DNA of 64,000 bases, from positions 62,001-126,000 of the forward strand of contig NZ_FOAM01000009.1 in assembly GCF_900109605.1 (NCBI RefSeq), given 5' to 3'. The notes under the pieces were generated by a model that made no database searches, was not told where the DNA came from, and worked only from the letters and a program-made list of their open reading frames with translations. A program made the position numbers and the translations under genes. This DNA comes from Xaviernesmea oryzae. GTDB lineage: Bacteria; Pseudomonadota; Alphaproteobacteria; Rhizobiales; Rhizobiaceae. Positions within the stretch are counted from its first letter, which is position 1, and every line of letters begins with the position of its first letter. Positions 25,651 to 34,142 of the stretch are shown piece by piece.

Positions 25651-26100
25651 GCTCATTCCCCTTGGTTCGCGGCCGCTTTGGGCCTTGTTTTCTGATGCTG
25701 TCACGACTGCACGCCATGCACCCCAATGCGAGGGAATCGCGTTTCGACGCTCATGCCGGCTGCCCCCTCACGCCCGATCGTCCGCTCCCTTCTCCCTGGG
25801 CAAAGGTGGATCGGCGCAAGCTCCTGCGCAAACCGCCATCTAGCTCGCCTGGAAGAGGCTCAAAGCTTTTGACGGATTGCCTCTCGGTCAGGGCACCTCT
25901 TGAACGATAGCCTGTTTTGCGGCGTTTGAGGCCTTTCATGCGACATGAAATGGCGCAGCAGGACTAGAGGTGCCGAGAAGTTGGGCCAGCCTTAAAATCA
26001 GGCAGTTTCAAAAGAACACATGATTTTTGCCGGCGCAACCCCGGCTGCACCGTGAAATGTCCGGGTAGCTCTGGCTATCCAAAGCTAATCCCAGGATGTC
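25651..26100. other. intergenic region before the peptide-type ABC operon
   Basis: About 450 bases between the carnitine dehydrogenase gene end and the binding-protein start. It should hold the promoter of the transporter operon, read leftward, but I cannot assign a clear -35/-10 pair. The open frames inside are Arg-rich and have no ribosome binding sites, so no gene is called. The hairpin at its right edge is listed separately. Confidence 0.45.
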
Positions 26101-26134
26101 TGTGGGACAGGCGCGTCAGCGCGCCTGTCCCACA
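26101..26134 (-). terminator. 15-bp perfect hairpin with a stop codon in its loop
   Basis: TGTGGGACAGGCGCG at 26101-26115 and its exact complement at 26120-26134 surround a four-base loop (26116-26119). The TGA stop of the carnitine dehydrogenase gene (26116-26118) occupies the loop, and the last codons form one arm. There is no T tract after it on the minus strand. It may be a 3'-end stabiliser or Rho-linked terminator. Confidence 0.6.
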
Positions 26135-27603
26135 TGCCGGCCCACGCCTTGCGGCAGGGTGAGGCCCGCATGCGCCTGCGCGATCGGTGCCAACCGGGCC
26201 AGCACCTCGGCCGGTGCCGGCGCGGCCTTGCCGGCGGCGCTGTCGACATGCAGCATCATCTGTTCCGCCGTGGCCAGTACAGTGCCCGATTGGGCGTCGT
26301 TGATCGTCGAGAAGAGATGCAGGCGCTTCTCGTCGGTCTTGAGAAGCTGAACGGTGGTGTAGAGGCTCTGGCCAAGCCTGGCTTCGCCGAGATGGCGCAG
26401 GTGGCTCTCGACTGTGTAATAGCTGTGCCCCGCCTCGACATAGGCCATGTCGACACCGATAAGCCGCAGAAGCGCATCCGCCGTATCGCCAAAGAGCTGG
26501 AGATAGCGGTGCTCGGTCATATGGCCATTATAGTCGACCCAGGCGGCGCTGACCTTGGCTTCGACCAGACGCAAGGGGGCGGCAAGATCCGGCGCCGGCT
26601 TGGGTTTGGCCTGGGACCATAAGCGCTTTTCGAAATCCGCAAGCAGCTTGCCGGCGCCCCAGCCTTCGCCGCTATTGCCGCCTTTCAGCGCCTGGAAGAT
26701 CCCGACCAGATTTTCATCCCGGATGCGCTCCAGCTCGCGGATCGACCGTCCCTTGGCCTGAACGTCGGATTGCGCTCCGATCTTCTCCACCAGCGCCTCG
26801 TCGAGATCGACGACATCGGTGAGCTTGGTCCAGGGCCAGGCGAGACAAGGGCCGAACTGGGCGAGGAAATGGCGCATGCCTGCTTCGCCGCCGGCAATGC
26901 GATAGGTCTCGAACAGGCCCATCTGCGCCCAGCGCAGGCCGAAGGAATAGCGGATCACATCATCGAGCGTTTCCGTGTCGCAGATATCGTCATGGATCAG
27001 CCAGAGCGCCTCGCGCCACAGCGCCTCCAACAGGCGGTCGCCGACGAAAGCCTCGATCTCCTTGTGGATGACGACGCCCTTCATGCCGATCTGCGCGGCT
27101 GCGGCTTGGGCCCGAGCGATGGTCTCCGCCGTGGTCTTCTGCCCGCCGACCAGTTCGACCAGGGGCAGGAGATAAACGGGATTATAGGGATGGGCGACGA
27201 AGAAGCGGTCGGGATGGACCATGTCGCGCTGCAGATCGCTCGGCAGTAGACCTGAGGTGGAGGAGCCGATCAGCGCGTCGGCGCGGGCGTGGCGGTCGAT
27301 CTCGGTCAGCACGCCGCGCTTCAACTCCAGCCGCTCAGGCACGCTTTCCTGAATCCAATCCGCCTCTTCCACGGCCTCCTTCAGGCTCTTGCAGAAGATG
27401 AGCTTTCCACGCGCAGGCAGCGGCGCCATGGTCAGCATGGCATAGGCGCGCTCCGCATTGGCTAGGACCTCACCGATGATCCGCTCGGCTTCCGGATGCG
27501 GATCATAGATGCGGGTATCGATGCCGGCGAGCACGAAGCGGGCGGCCCAGGCGCCGCCGATAACGCCGCCGCCGATGCAGGCGGCCTTGGTGATGGTGGT
27601 CAT
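26116..27603 (-). CDS. L-carnitine 3-dehydrogenase fused to a hotdog thioesterase
   Basis: A 495-residue bifunctional protein. Residues 1-320 form a 3-hydroxyacyl-CoA dehydrogenase-type NAD enzyme: GGGVIGGAW near residue 10, the catalytic region SSTSGLLPSDLQ, HPYNPVYLLPLVELVGG, and a C-terminal helical domain. This is the layout of l-carnitine dehydrogenase, which oxidises carnitine to 3-dehydrocarnitine. Residues from about 345 on form a hotdog thioesterase (AAWVDYNGHMTEHRYLQLFGD), assigned in Sinorhizobium meliloti to betainyl-CoA hydrolysis giving glycine betaine. The fusion thus holds the first and last steps of the route, and the middle step is the DUF849 enzyme upstream. AGGACC precedes the ATG at 27603. 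Confidence 0.88.
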   Translation of the reverse strand: MTTITKAACIGGGVIGGAWAARFVLAGIDTRIYDPHPEAERIIGEVLANAERAYAMLTMAPLPARGKLIFCKSLKEAVEEADWIQESVPERLELKRGVLTEIDRHARADALIGSSTSGLLPSDLQRDMVHPDRFFVAHPYNPVYLLPLVELVGGQKTTAETIARAQAAAAQIGMKGVVIHKEIEAFVGDRLLEALWREALWLIHDDICDTETLDDVIRYSFGLRWAQMGLFETYRIAGGEAGMRHFLAQFGPCLAWPWTKLTDVVDLDEALVEKIGAQSDVQAKGRSIRELERIRDENLVGIFQALKGGNSGEGWGAGKLLADFEKRLWSQAKPKPAPDLAAPLRLVEAKVSAAWVDYNGHMTEHRYLQLFGDTADALLRLIGVDMAYVEAGHSYYTVESHLRHLGEARLGQSLYTTVQLLKTDEKRLHLFSTINDAQSGTVLATAEQMMLHVDSAAGKAAPAPAEVLARLAPIAQAHAGLTLPQGVGRHVGQAR

Positions 27604-27618
27604 TTGGCAGGTCCTTCC

Positions 27619-27723
27619 TAGAGCATTTCCGGTGCCCACGAAATCACCGTCAATGCTCTATCTTCTTGTTTTTACCGCATTGTCCGACGCCGAAGCGATC
27701 ACGCTTCGGCTGGAAATGCTCTA
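27619..27723. repeat. 105-bp MITE-like repeat with 12-bp terminal inverted repeats
   Basis: TAGAGCATTTCC at 27619-27630 and GGAAATGCTCTA at 27712-27723 are perfect inverted ends. Inside are another partial end (CAATGCTCTA, 27651-27660) and a hairpin with 9-bp arms, GCCGAAGCG and CGCTTCGGC (27689-27710). This TAGAGCATTTCC family is frequent between rhizobial genes. It lies within the carnitine operon, between the DUF849 and dehydrogenase genes. Confidence 0.65.
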
Positions 27724-27731
27724 AGATCGGC

Positions 27732-28634
27732 TTAGCGCTTGGCGAGCTTCAGCTTTTCGCGCACCTCGGCCGGGCCGATCACGCGCGCGCCCATGCCCTC
27801 GATGACCGTCGCGGCCTTTTCGACCAGCTCGGCATTGGTGGCGAGCCGACCCTTGCCGAGATAGAGATTGTCCTCCAGCCCAACCCGAACATTGCCGCCT
27901 GCCAAAACGGCCGCCGCCGGATAGGCCAGCGCATTGCGCCCGATGGAGAAGGCCGAGAAGGTCCAGCTTTCAGGCACATTGTTGACCATGGCCATGAATG
28001 TGTTGAGGTCGTCCGGCGCGCCCCAGGGAATGCCCATGCAAAGCTGGATCAGCACGGGATCTTCGATCAGCCCTTCCTCGACCAGCTGCTTGGCGAACCA
28101 GAGATGGCCGGTGTCGAAGGCTTCGATCTCCGGCCGCACGCCGAGCGCCGTCATCTGGCGTGCCATCTCGCGCAGCATCGAAGGCGTGTTGGTCATCACG
28201 TAATCGCCGAGCGAGAAATTCATCGTCCCGCAATCGAGCGTGCAGATTTCCGGCATGCAGGCGGCGACATGGGCGACGCGCTCGGTGGCGCCGGCCATAT
28301 CGGTGGCCTTCTCATTGAGCGGGAAGGGCGCCTCGACCGAACCGAAAACGAGATCGCCGCCCATGCCGGCGGTCAGGTTCAGGACCACATCGACCTCGGC
28401 CGAGCGGATGCGGTCGGTCACTTCGCGATAGAGATCGAGCCCGCGCGCGGCAGCGCCCGTTTCCGGATCGCGCACATGGCAATGAACCACGGCCGCGCCG
28501 GCCTTGGCGGCATCGATGGCGCTTTCGGCGATTTGCTTGGGTGTGATCGGCACATGGCCTGATTTGCCGGTCGTGTCGCCCGCGCCCGTGACGGCGCAGG
28601 TGATGAAGACGTCGCGATTCATGCTGAGCGGCAT
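27732..28634 (-). CDS. beta-keto acid cleavage enzyme (BKACE, DUF849), probable 3-dehydrocarnitine cleavage enzyme
   Basis: A 300-residue TIM-barrel protein of the BKACE family. These enzymes bind zinc and exchange a beta-keto acid with acetyl-CoA to give acetoacetate and a new CoA ester. The zinc motif HCHVRDPETG is at residues 51-60, preceded by the N-terminal strand VFITCAVTGAG. Its neighbours are a carnitine dehydrogenase/thioesterase fusion and a GlxA-type regulator, the same set as in S. meliloti carnitine catabolism. The likely substrate is therefore 3-dehydrocarnitine, giving betainyl-CoA. GGGAG precedes the ATG by 9 bases. A repeat separates it from the dehydrogenase gene, with which it is probably co-transcribed. 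Confidence 0.88.
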   Translation of the reverse strand: MPLSMNRDVFITCAVTGAGDTTGKSGHVPITPKQIAESAIDAAKAGAAVVHCHVRDPETGAAARGLDLYREVTDRIRSAEVDVVLNLTAGMGGDLVFGSVEAPFPLNEKATDMAGATERVAHVAACMPEICTLDCGTMNFSLGDYVMTNTPSMLREMARQMTALGVRPEIEAFDTGHLWFAKQLVEEGLIEDPVLIQLCMGIPWGAPDDLNTFMAMVNNVPESWTFSAFSIGRNALAYPAAAVLAGGNVRVGLEDNLYLGKGRLATNAELVEKAATVIEGMGARVIGPAEVREKLKLAKR

Positions 28635-28823
28635 TTGCTCTCACTCCCTTGGCGCATCGATCTGGCTCTGGGCCAGGCGCCCTCTTGTTCCCCGGCCTCC
28701 TCGCGCTCTTTCTGGCGGCGATGAAGGTCACAGGCTGATTACGAGGCAAAGCCCAAGAGAATGCTTTGCTGCTTCAGCAGTTTTCTTTACAATTTCGGCA
28801 GCGAGATTGCGAAGGAGCGGCTT

Positions 28824-29816
28824 TTGAGCGGGGAAGCAGAGGACCGGCATATCGATCTGTTGATCATGCCCGAGACCAATCTGATCCTGCTCGCCTCGGT
28901 GATCGAACCCCTACGGGCGGCCAATCGGATTGCCGGCCGGCGGCTCTATCGCTGGACGCTGCAGAGCCCCGATGGCGCGGCGATCGAAACCACCAGCGGC
29001 GTGAGCATCGCGGTCGCTTCTGCCTTCTCGCCCGGCCCGTCGCACGACCCGCTGTTCATCCTCTCCAGCTATCATTGGCGGCGCGGGCTGAGCGCGACCC
29101 TGCGCCGGCAGCTTTCCCAGGCTGCCCGCTTCCGCAGCCTTATCGCCGGCATCGAATCCGGCTCTTGGCTGATGGCGGAAGCAAGCCTGCTGGATGGCGG
29201 CGCGGCCGCTCTGCATTGGGAGGATGCGGAGGAATTTGCCGCCGCCTATCCGCAGATCAAGGTGACCTCCGCCCGCTTCGTCATCGACGGCAAGCGGATC
29301 ACCACCGGCGGGCCGCTGCCGACGCTCGATCTGATGCTGGAGCTGATCCGGCGCGAGCAGGGCTATTCCCTGGCGCTCGAAGTCTCCCGCCTGTTCATCT
29401 ATGAGCCCGATCGGCCATCCGAGACGCTTTCAAGCGAGGCCTTGCCGCTGGTGGCGCCGATGCGCCTGCGCGATGAGAGGGTGAAGGCGGCGCTGGCATT
29501 GATGGAAGCGCAGATCGAGACGCCTGTGGCGCTCATCCGCATCGCCAAGCGCATCGGTGTGAGCGTGCGGCGGCTGCAGGATCTGTTTCAGGACAGTCTA
29601 GGCGTCACCCCGCATACGCATTATCTGGCGCTGCGGCTGAACGCCGCCCGCAGGCGGGTCATCGAGACGACGGCGCCGCTCGCCGATATCGCCGCGGCCA
29701 CCGGTTTCAACTCCGCCGCCGCCTTTTCCCGAAGCTACCGCGCCCATTATCGCGAGAGCCCCCGCGAGACACGCCAGCGGCTGCGGCCGCAAGGGAAGAT
29801 GGCGAGGTTGTTTTGA
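28824..29816 (+). CDS. GlxA/CdhR-like AraC family transcriptional regulator
   Basis: A 330-residue activator of the GlxA family: an N-terminal DJ-1/PfpI-like domain (HIDLLIMPETNLILLASVIEPLRAANRI) and a C-terminal AraC double helix-turn-helix (IAKRIGVSVRRLQDLFQ ... IAAATGFNSAAAFSRSYRAHY). It is divergent from the DUF849 gene, the arrangement of CdhR, the carnitine-catabolism activator in Pseudomonas, so control of the carnitine genes is likely. I choose the TTG at 28824 because AAGGAG lies 6 bases before it and the domain starts right after. The ATG at 28761 has no binding site and adds an odd Cys/Phe-rich tail. Confidence 0.85.
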   Translation: MSGEAEDRHIDLLIMPETNLILLASVIEPLRAANRIAGRRLYRWTLQSPDGAAIETTSGVSIAVASAFSPGPSHDPLFILSSYHWRRGLSATLRRQLSQAARFRSLIAGIESGSWLMAEASLLDGGAAALHWEDAEEFAAAYPQIKVTSARFVIDGKRITTGGPLPTLDLMLELIRREQGYSLALEVSRLFIYEPDRPSETLSSEALPLVAPMRLRDERVKAALALMEAQIETPVALIRIAKRIGVSVRRLQDLFQDSLGVTPHTHYLALRLNAARRRVIETTAPLADIAAATGFNSAAAFSRSYRAHYRESPRETRQRLRPQGKMARLF

Positions 29817-29928
29817 GGGATGGATGTCGTTGCGAACTTGAGGGATCTGTCAATTCTAAACCAATGGCTTAGCATATCTTGAAAGCGCTTATCGCAGTAC
29901 ACGACACAAAGGTTTCACGGCTTGGCGG

Positions 29929-30066
29929 CCCCCTCATCCGACCCTTCGGGCCACCTTCTCCCCGATGGGGAGAAGAGACCTGGACGCATCCGCCCAGCCC
30001 CAAGTTAGGGCGGCGCTTGTGGCACAAGCCTCCTCTCCCCAGCGGGGAGAGGGCAGGGTGAGGGGG
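29929..30066. repeat. rhizobial GC-rich palindromic repeat (CCCCCTCA...TGAGGGGG)
   Basis: Ends CCCCCTCA (29929-29936) and TGAGGGGG (30059-30066) are inverted. Each end carries its own hairpin: TTCTCCCC-GAT-GGGGAGAA on the left and CCTCTCCCC-AGC-GGGGAGAGG on the right. This is the well-known CTCTCCCC-type palindrome common in Rhizobiales spacers. It lies between two convergent genes and could act as a bidirectional terminator or mRNA end. Confidence 0.7.
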
Positions 30067-30133
30067 TCTTGCGAACGCAGACGTTCATTTTGATAGTTGA
30101 GGCCATGCCATTGGGGCAACCCGACCCACAACC

Positions 30134-31192
30134 TCAATCGCGCAGCACCAGAAGGTCGGCGGCCGAGAAACGCAGGGTCACGCGTTCGCCGAGCGCCGGC
30201 GGGGCGAAGCCGGGGCTGTTGAACATGTCGAAGGAGATCAGGCTCTCGCCGACGCGCATGCGGGTGCGCACGACCGAGCCGAGGAAGTTGGAGCTGACCA
30301 CCTCGCCGGTCAGTGCCGTATCCCCGCGCGCGCCATCCAGGATCGAGCCCGATTCCGGGCGCAGCGCCAGCGTCACGGTTTCGCCCGATGAGGCCGCGAG
30401 CACTTCCTTCAACGTGACGATCTGCTCGCCGATCTTGACCGTGCCGGCCGCGGGGTCGGCGACCGTGACATCGATCAGGTTCAGCGTGCCGACGAAGGAG
30501 GCGACGAAGCGTGTGGCCGGGCGGTTGTAGATTTCGAAGGGCGTGCCGATCTGGTCGGCCCGGCCGCCATTCATGACGACGATCCGGTCCGAAATCGACA
30601 GCGCCTCTTCCTGGTCATGGGTGACGAAGACGGTGGTGATCCCGAGCTGCTTCTGGATGGCGCGGATTTCTTCGCGCAGCGACACGCGGATCTTGGCGTC
30701 GAGGGCCGAAAGCGGCTCGTCGAGCAGCAGCACCTGCGGCTTGGGCGCGAGTGCGCGCGCCAGCGCCACGCGCTGCTGCTGGCCGCCGGACATCTGATAG
30801 GGGTAGCGCTCGGCCAGGTGCTCCAGGTGAATGAGCGCCAGCATGTCCTTCACGCGGGCCTCGATGGTTGCGCGGTCGGCGCCGGCGACCTTCAGCCCGA
30901 ACGCGACGTTTTCCGCCACCGTCATATTGGGAAACAGCGCATAGGCCTGGAACACCATGCCGATCCGCCGCCGGTTCGGCGCCGTCAGCGTCACATCCCG
31001 GCTGTCGATGGAGATGTGCCCGGCCGATGGCGTCTCGAAGCCGGCGATCATGCGCAGCACCGTCGTCTTGCCGCAGCCCGAGGGCCCGAGGAAGGAGATG
31101 AATTCGCCCTTGCCGACGGCGAGGTCGAAATCGCGCACGACGGTGGTGGCGCCATAACTCTTGGAGGCCTTGGCGATGGTCAGAAAGCTCAT
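30134..31192 (-). CDS. ABC transporter ATP-binding protein, PotA/FbpC type
   Basis: A 352-residue importer ATPase. Walker A GPSGCGKTT is near residue 38, Q-loop MVFQAYALFPNM near 80, signature MSGGQQQRVA near 134 and Walker B LLLDEPLSALD near 154. A TOBE domain fills the last 110 residues. Its ATG overlaps the upstream permease stop by 4 bases. It is the last gene of a binding protein-permease-permease-ATPase operon beside the carnitine genes. The same class imports polyamines, ferric iron, thiamine and phosphonates; the substrate is not shown by the sequence. Confidence 0.92.
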   Translation of the reverse strand: MSFLTIAKASKSYGATTVVRDFDLAVGKGEFISFLGPSGCGKTTVLRMIAGFETPSAGHISIDSRDVTLTAPNRRRIGMVFQAYALFPNMTVAENVAFGLKVAGADRATIEARVKDMLALIHLEHLAERYPYQMSGGQQQRVALARALAPKPQVLLLDEPLSALDAKIRVSLREEIRAIQKQLGITTVFVTHDQEEALSISDRIVVMNGGRADQIGTPFEIYNRPATRFVASFVGTLNLIDVTVADPAAGTVKIGEQIVTLKEVLAASSGETVTLALRPESGSILDGARGDTALTGEVVSSNFLGSVVRTRMRVGESLISFDMFNSPGFAPPALGERVTLRFSAADLLVLRD

Positions 31193-32019
31193 GCGGTCTT
31201 CCTCCGGGCGAGGGGATTGAAGGCGGCGCCGCGCCGGCGGCGGGATGCACCGGGCTTCGCATTGGCGAAGATCTGCATCAGCACCATGCAGGCCCAGGTC
31301 AACGCGAAGGAGAGAACAGCGAGCGCCGCCGGCTCATAGGCGCGGTCCTGGCCGATCTGCACCAGATAGGGGCCGAAGGCCGGCCGGTTGAGAAGGCTGG
31401 CGAAGACGAATTCGCCGAAGGAGATCGAGAAGGTGAGGAAAGCGCCGGAGACGATGGCCGCGCGCAGATTGGGCAGGATCACCCGGAAGATGATCGTGCT
31501 CCTGTTGGCGCCGAGGCTCTCGGCGGCTTCCGTCAGCGTGCGGATGTCGAGCGTCTGCATGCCGTTATCGACCGAGCGGAAGACATAGGGCAGCGACAGC
31601 GTGGCATAGCCGATGACCAGCATCAGATTGGTGCCGGCCGAGGAAACCGTCAGCGGCAGCAGCGAATCCGACCCATAGAGCCTGAGATAGCCGAAGACGA
31701 TGACGATGGGCGGAATGATCAGCGGCAGCAGCGTGATGAACTCGACCACCGGCTTGACTCGCGGCATCTTCAGCCGGACCCAGTAGGTGGTGGGCACGAC
31801 GATCAGCGTGCTGATGAGAATGGCAACCAGCGAGGTCACGGCCGAATAGCTGAGCGTCGACAGGAAATTCGGATCGGCAAAGACCGAGCGATAGGCCTGG
31901 AAGCTCCACTGTCCGCGCAGCATCTGCAGCGAGAACTGGAAGGTGGCATAAAGCGGCACGAGGAAATAGCTAGCGGCGATCAGCACGATCACCAGCGAGA
32001 CGATGCGCGAGATCTTCAT
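31189..32019 (-). CDS. ABC transporter permease, PotC type
   Basis: A 276-residue permease with about six membrane helices. The first is VSLVIVLIAASYFLVPLYATF, and the EAA loop reads LTEAAESLGANRSTIIFRVILPN near residue 165. The C-terminus is basic (ASRRRRGAAFNPLARRK). The ATG at 32019 overlaps the stop of the previous permease by 4 bases and follows AAAGG; a GTG at 32028 is an alternative. It pairs with the 32016-32951 product. Confidence 0.9.
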   Translation of the reverse strand: MKISRIVSLVIVLIAASYFLVPLYATFQFSLQMLRGQWSFQAYRSVFADPNFLSTLSYSAVTSLVAILISTLIVVPTTYWVRLKMPRVKPVVEFITLLPLIIPPIVIVFGYLRLYGSDSLLPLTVSSAGTNLMLVIGYATLSLPYVFRSVDNGMQTLDIRTLTEAAESLGANRSTIIFRVILPNLRAAIVSGAFLTFSISFGEFVFASLLNRPAFGPYLVQIGQDRAYEPAALAVLSFALTWACMVLMQIFANAKPGASRRRRGAAFNPLARRKTA

Positions 32020-32951
32020 GCGCGCCACCTTTCCGCGCGGCTGCGCAGGACGAGATAGAGAACGTTGGAGAGCCCCGCGATCAGGATCATGCCCAGCGCC
32101 AGCGCATAGCCGAGATTGGGGTTGTAGAGCACATTGCCGCGGATCTGCGCGAACAGCATGATCGGCACGACGTCGAATTGCGAGCCGGTCAGCGCATAGA
32201 CGGTGGCAAGCGTACCGAAGGCATTGGCGAAGAGCAGCAGGAAACAGCCGAGGATCGAGGGGCTAAGCACCGGCAGCGCCACCATGCGCCAATATTGTGC
32301 ATGCGAGGCGCCGAGGCTTTCGGCGGCTTCGCGCCATTCGGTCTTCAGCCCGTCCAGCGCCGGCGTGATGATCAACACCATCAACGGCAGCTGGAAATAG
32401 AGATAGGTGAGCGCCAGGCCCCAGAAGGAAAAAAGATTGAAGCCCGCACCATAGATGTTGAAACCGAAAAGTTCGCGCACGAGCACCGTGACGATGCCGA
32501 GACGGCCGATGGTGGCGATGAAGGCGAAGGCAAGCGGAATGCCGGCGAAGTTCGAGGCAACACCGGAAAAGGTGATGAAGGCGCCGCGCACCCAGCGCGG
32601 CAGCCCGCCCAGCACCAATGCCCAGGACAGCAGCAGCCCGGCCGCCGCGCCCAGAAGGGCCGAAACCAGGCTGAGCTTGATCGACAGCCAGTACGAGCCG
32701 AGAATGGCCGGGCCGGTCAGCGCGATCAGATTGTCGAAGGTGAAGGTGCCCTCAGGCGTTTGGAAAGCGCCGGTGACGAGATAAACGATCGGCAGGATCA
32801 GGAAGAAGGCGGCGAAGAGCGCGAAGGGCAGAAGGCCCAGCCAGGCCCAGTTTGCCCGGCGCGGCGCCTTCGCGCCCGGCAGGCCCGCCGGCGCGCTGCG
32901 CGCCGATCCGCCCTGCGAAGGCGGGTTGAGAAGATCGTCCGCGACCGTCAT
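32016..32951 (-). CDS. ABC transporter permease, PotB type
   Basis: A 311-residue permease. The first 35 residues are polar with clustered Pro, Arg and Ala; then LLPFALFAAFFLILPIVYLV begins the membrane region. The EAA loop is WREAAESLGASHAQYWRMVALP near residue 205. It is the first permease after the binding-protein gene, separated by about 90 bases holding a hairpin. Together with the next gene it builds the channel. Confidence 0.9.
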   Translation of the reverse strand: MTVADDLLNPPSQGGSARSAPAGLPGAKAPRRANWAWLGLLPFALFAAFFLILPIVYLVTGAFQTPEGTFTFDNLIALTGPAILGSYWLSIKLSLVSALLGAAAGLLLSWALVLGGLPRWVRGAFITFSGVASNFAGIPLAFAFIATIGRLGIVTVLVRELFGFNIYGAGFNLFSFWGLALTYLYFQLPLMVLIITPALDGLKTEWREAAESLGASHAQYWRMVALPVLSPSILGCFLLLFANAFGTLATVYALTGSQFDVVPIMLFAQIRGNVLYNPNLGYALALGMILIAGLSNVLYLVLRSRAERWRA

Positions 32952-32983
32952 CTTGCGTCCTGATCGTTTCGGGAAAACAGGGA

Positions 32984-33015
32984 GACTGCGCAGGAGCGGC
33001 GGCCCCTGCGCAGTC
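32984..33015 (-). terminator. intercistronic hairpin after the binding-protein gene
   Basis: GACTGCGCAGG at 32984-32994 pairs perfectly with 33005-33015 across a 10-base loop. It lies between the binding-protein stop (33045) and the permease start (32951). Without a strong T tract it is more likely a partial terminator or 3'-end protector that raises the binding-protein to permease ratio, as at 5113-5139 in the other operon. Confidence 0.6.
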
Positions 33016-33044
33016 GGACTCTCACGCGCCGAAGCGCCTGAGGC

Positions 33045-34142
33045 TTACTGGCCGCTCATGACGCCCGGCCAGGCTTCGCCGATGACCTTCTTGGCGGTGG
33101 CCTGGTCTTCCAGCGTCGGGAAATGCGCCTTTTCATAAGCGGCGGCTGGCGGCAGCTTGGCCAGGATGTCGGCCGGGATCTTGTTGTTCTTGGCAAGGTC
33201 GTTGAAGCGGATCGGGTGGCAATAGCCCTTCAGCCAGCCGATCTGGCCTTCGTCCGAATAGAGATATTCCATCCAGAGCTTGGCGGCGTTCGGATGCGGG
33301 GCGAAGGCGGAGATCGCCTGGACATAGACGCCGGCGACGACACTGTCGGAGGGAACGACAACTTCGACAGGCGGGTTGCCGGCCAGCTTGTCGCGCATGG
33401 CGAGCACGTTATAGTCCCAGTCCATCAGGATCGGCGTGGTGCCCTGGGCCATGCCCTGGGCCGAGCCGTTGACGGCGACCAAATTGCCGCTCTTCTTGAT
33501 CTCCTTGAAGAAATCCACGCCAGCCTTGGCGGCCTCTTCAGCGGTCTTGGCGCCGGTGGACATGCCGGCGGTGTAGACCGACATCAGCGAGGAATTGCCG
33601 GTGCGCGGATCGCCGGGCATGGCAACCGAGTTGGCATATTTCGGATCCTTCAGATCCTTGAAGCTCTTGGGTGCATCCTTGACGATATCCGTGTTGATGC
33701 CGAGCGCGAGAACGCCGTAATAATCGCCGTACCAGTAGCCTTCGGCATCCTTGGCGCTGTCGGGGATCGAATCCCAGGTCGACACCTTGTAAGGCTGGAT
33801 CAGGCCGTCCTTCTTGGCGGCCGGGCCGAAAGAGAGGCCGACGTCGATGACATCGGGGGCCTGCGGGCCACTATTGCCCTTGTTGGCCTTGATGGCCTCA
33901 ATCTCGTCGCCCGAGCCGGCATTCGGGTTCAGCTCGTTGACCGAGAGGCCATACTTGGCCTTGAAGCCGGCGATCACATCGCCATAGCCGCACCAGTCAT
34001 GGGGCAGCGCGATGGTCGTCAGCGTGCCTTCCTTCTTGGCGGCGGCGACGAGTTCAGCGCTCGGCTCGGCGCTGGCAACGGCCGTCGTCGCCATGATCAT
34101 GGCGGTGGACAGCGACAGCAGGGTACGGATCTGAGACAGCAC
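33045..34142 (-). CDS. ABC transporter substrate-binding protein, PotD/AfuA-like
   Basis: A 365-residue periplasmic binding protein with a Sec signal (LLSLSTAMIMATTAVASA, cleaved before EPSAE). The mature start AAAKKEGTLTTIALPHDW and the motifs PDVIDVGLSFGPAAKK and YGVLALGINTDIV are of the iron/polyamine-type class. The initiation codon is GTG at 34142, supported by AAAGGAG 7 bases upstream. It heads the operon of two permeases and an ATPase. Its neighbours suggest a quaternary amine or related small cation as ligand, but this is inference from position only. Confidence 0.88.
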   Translation of the reverse strand: MLSQIRTLLSLSTAMIMATTAVASAEPSAELVAAAKKEGTLTTIALPHDWCGYGDVIAGFKAKYGLSVNELNPNAGSGDEIEAIKANKGNSGPQAPDVIDVGLSFGPAAKKDGLIQPYKVSTWDSIPDSAKDAEGYWYGDYYGVLALGINTDIVKDAPKSFKDLKDPKYANSVAMPGDPRTGNSSLMSVYTAGMSTGAKTAEEAAKAGVDFFKEIKKSGNLVAVNGSAQGMAQGTTPILMDWDYNVLAMRDKLAGNPPVEVVVPSDSVVAGVYVQAISAFAPHPNAAKLWMEYLYSDEGQIGWLKGYCHPIRFNDLAKNNKIPADILAKLPPAAAYEKAHFPTLEDQATAKKVIGEAWPGVMSGQ

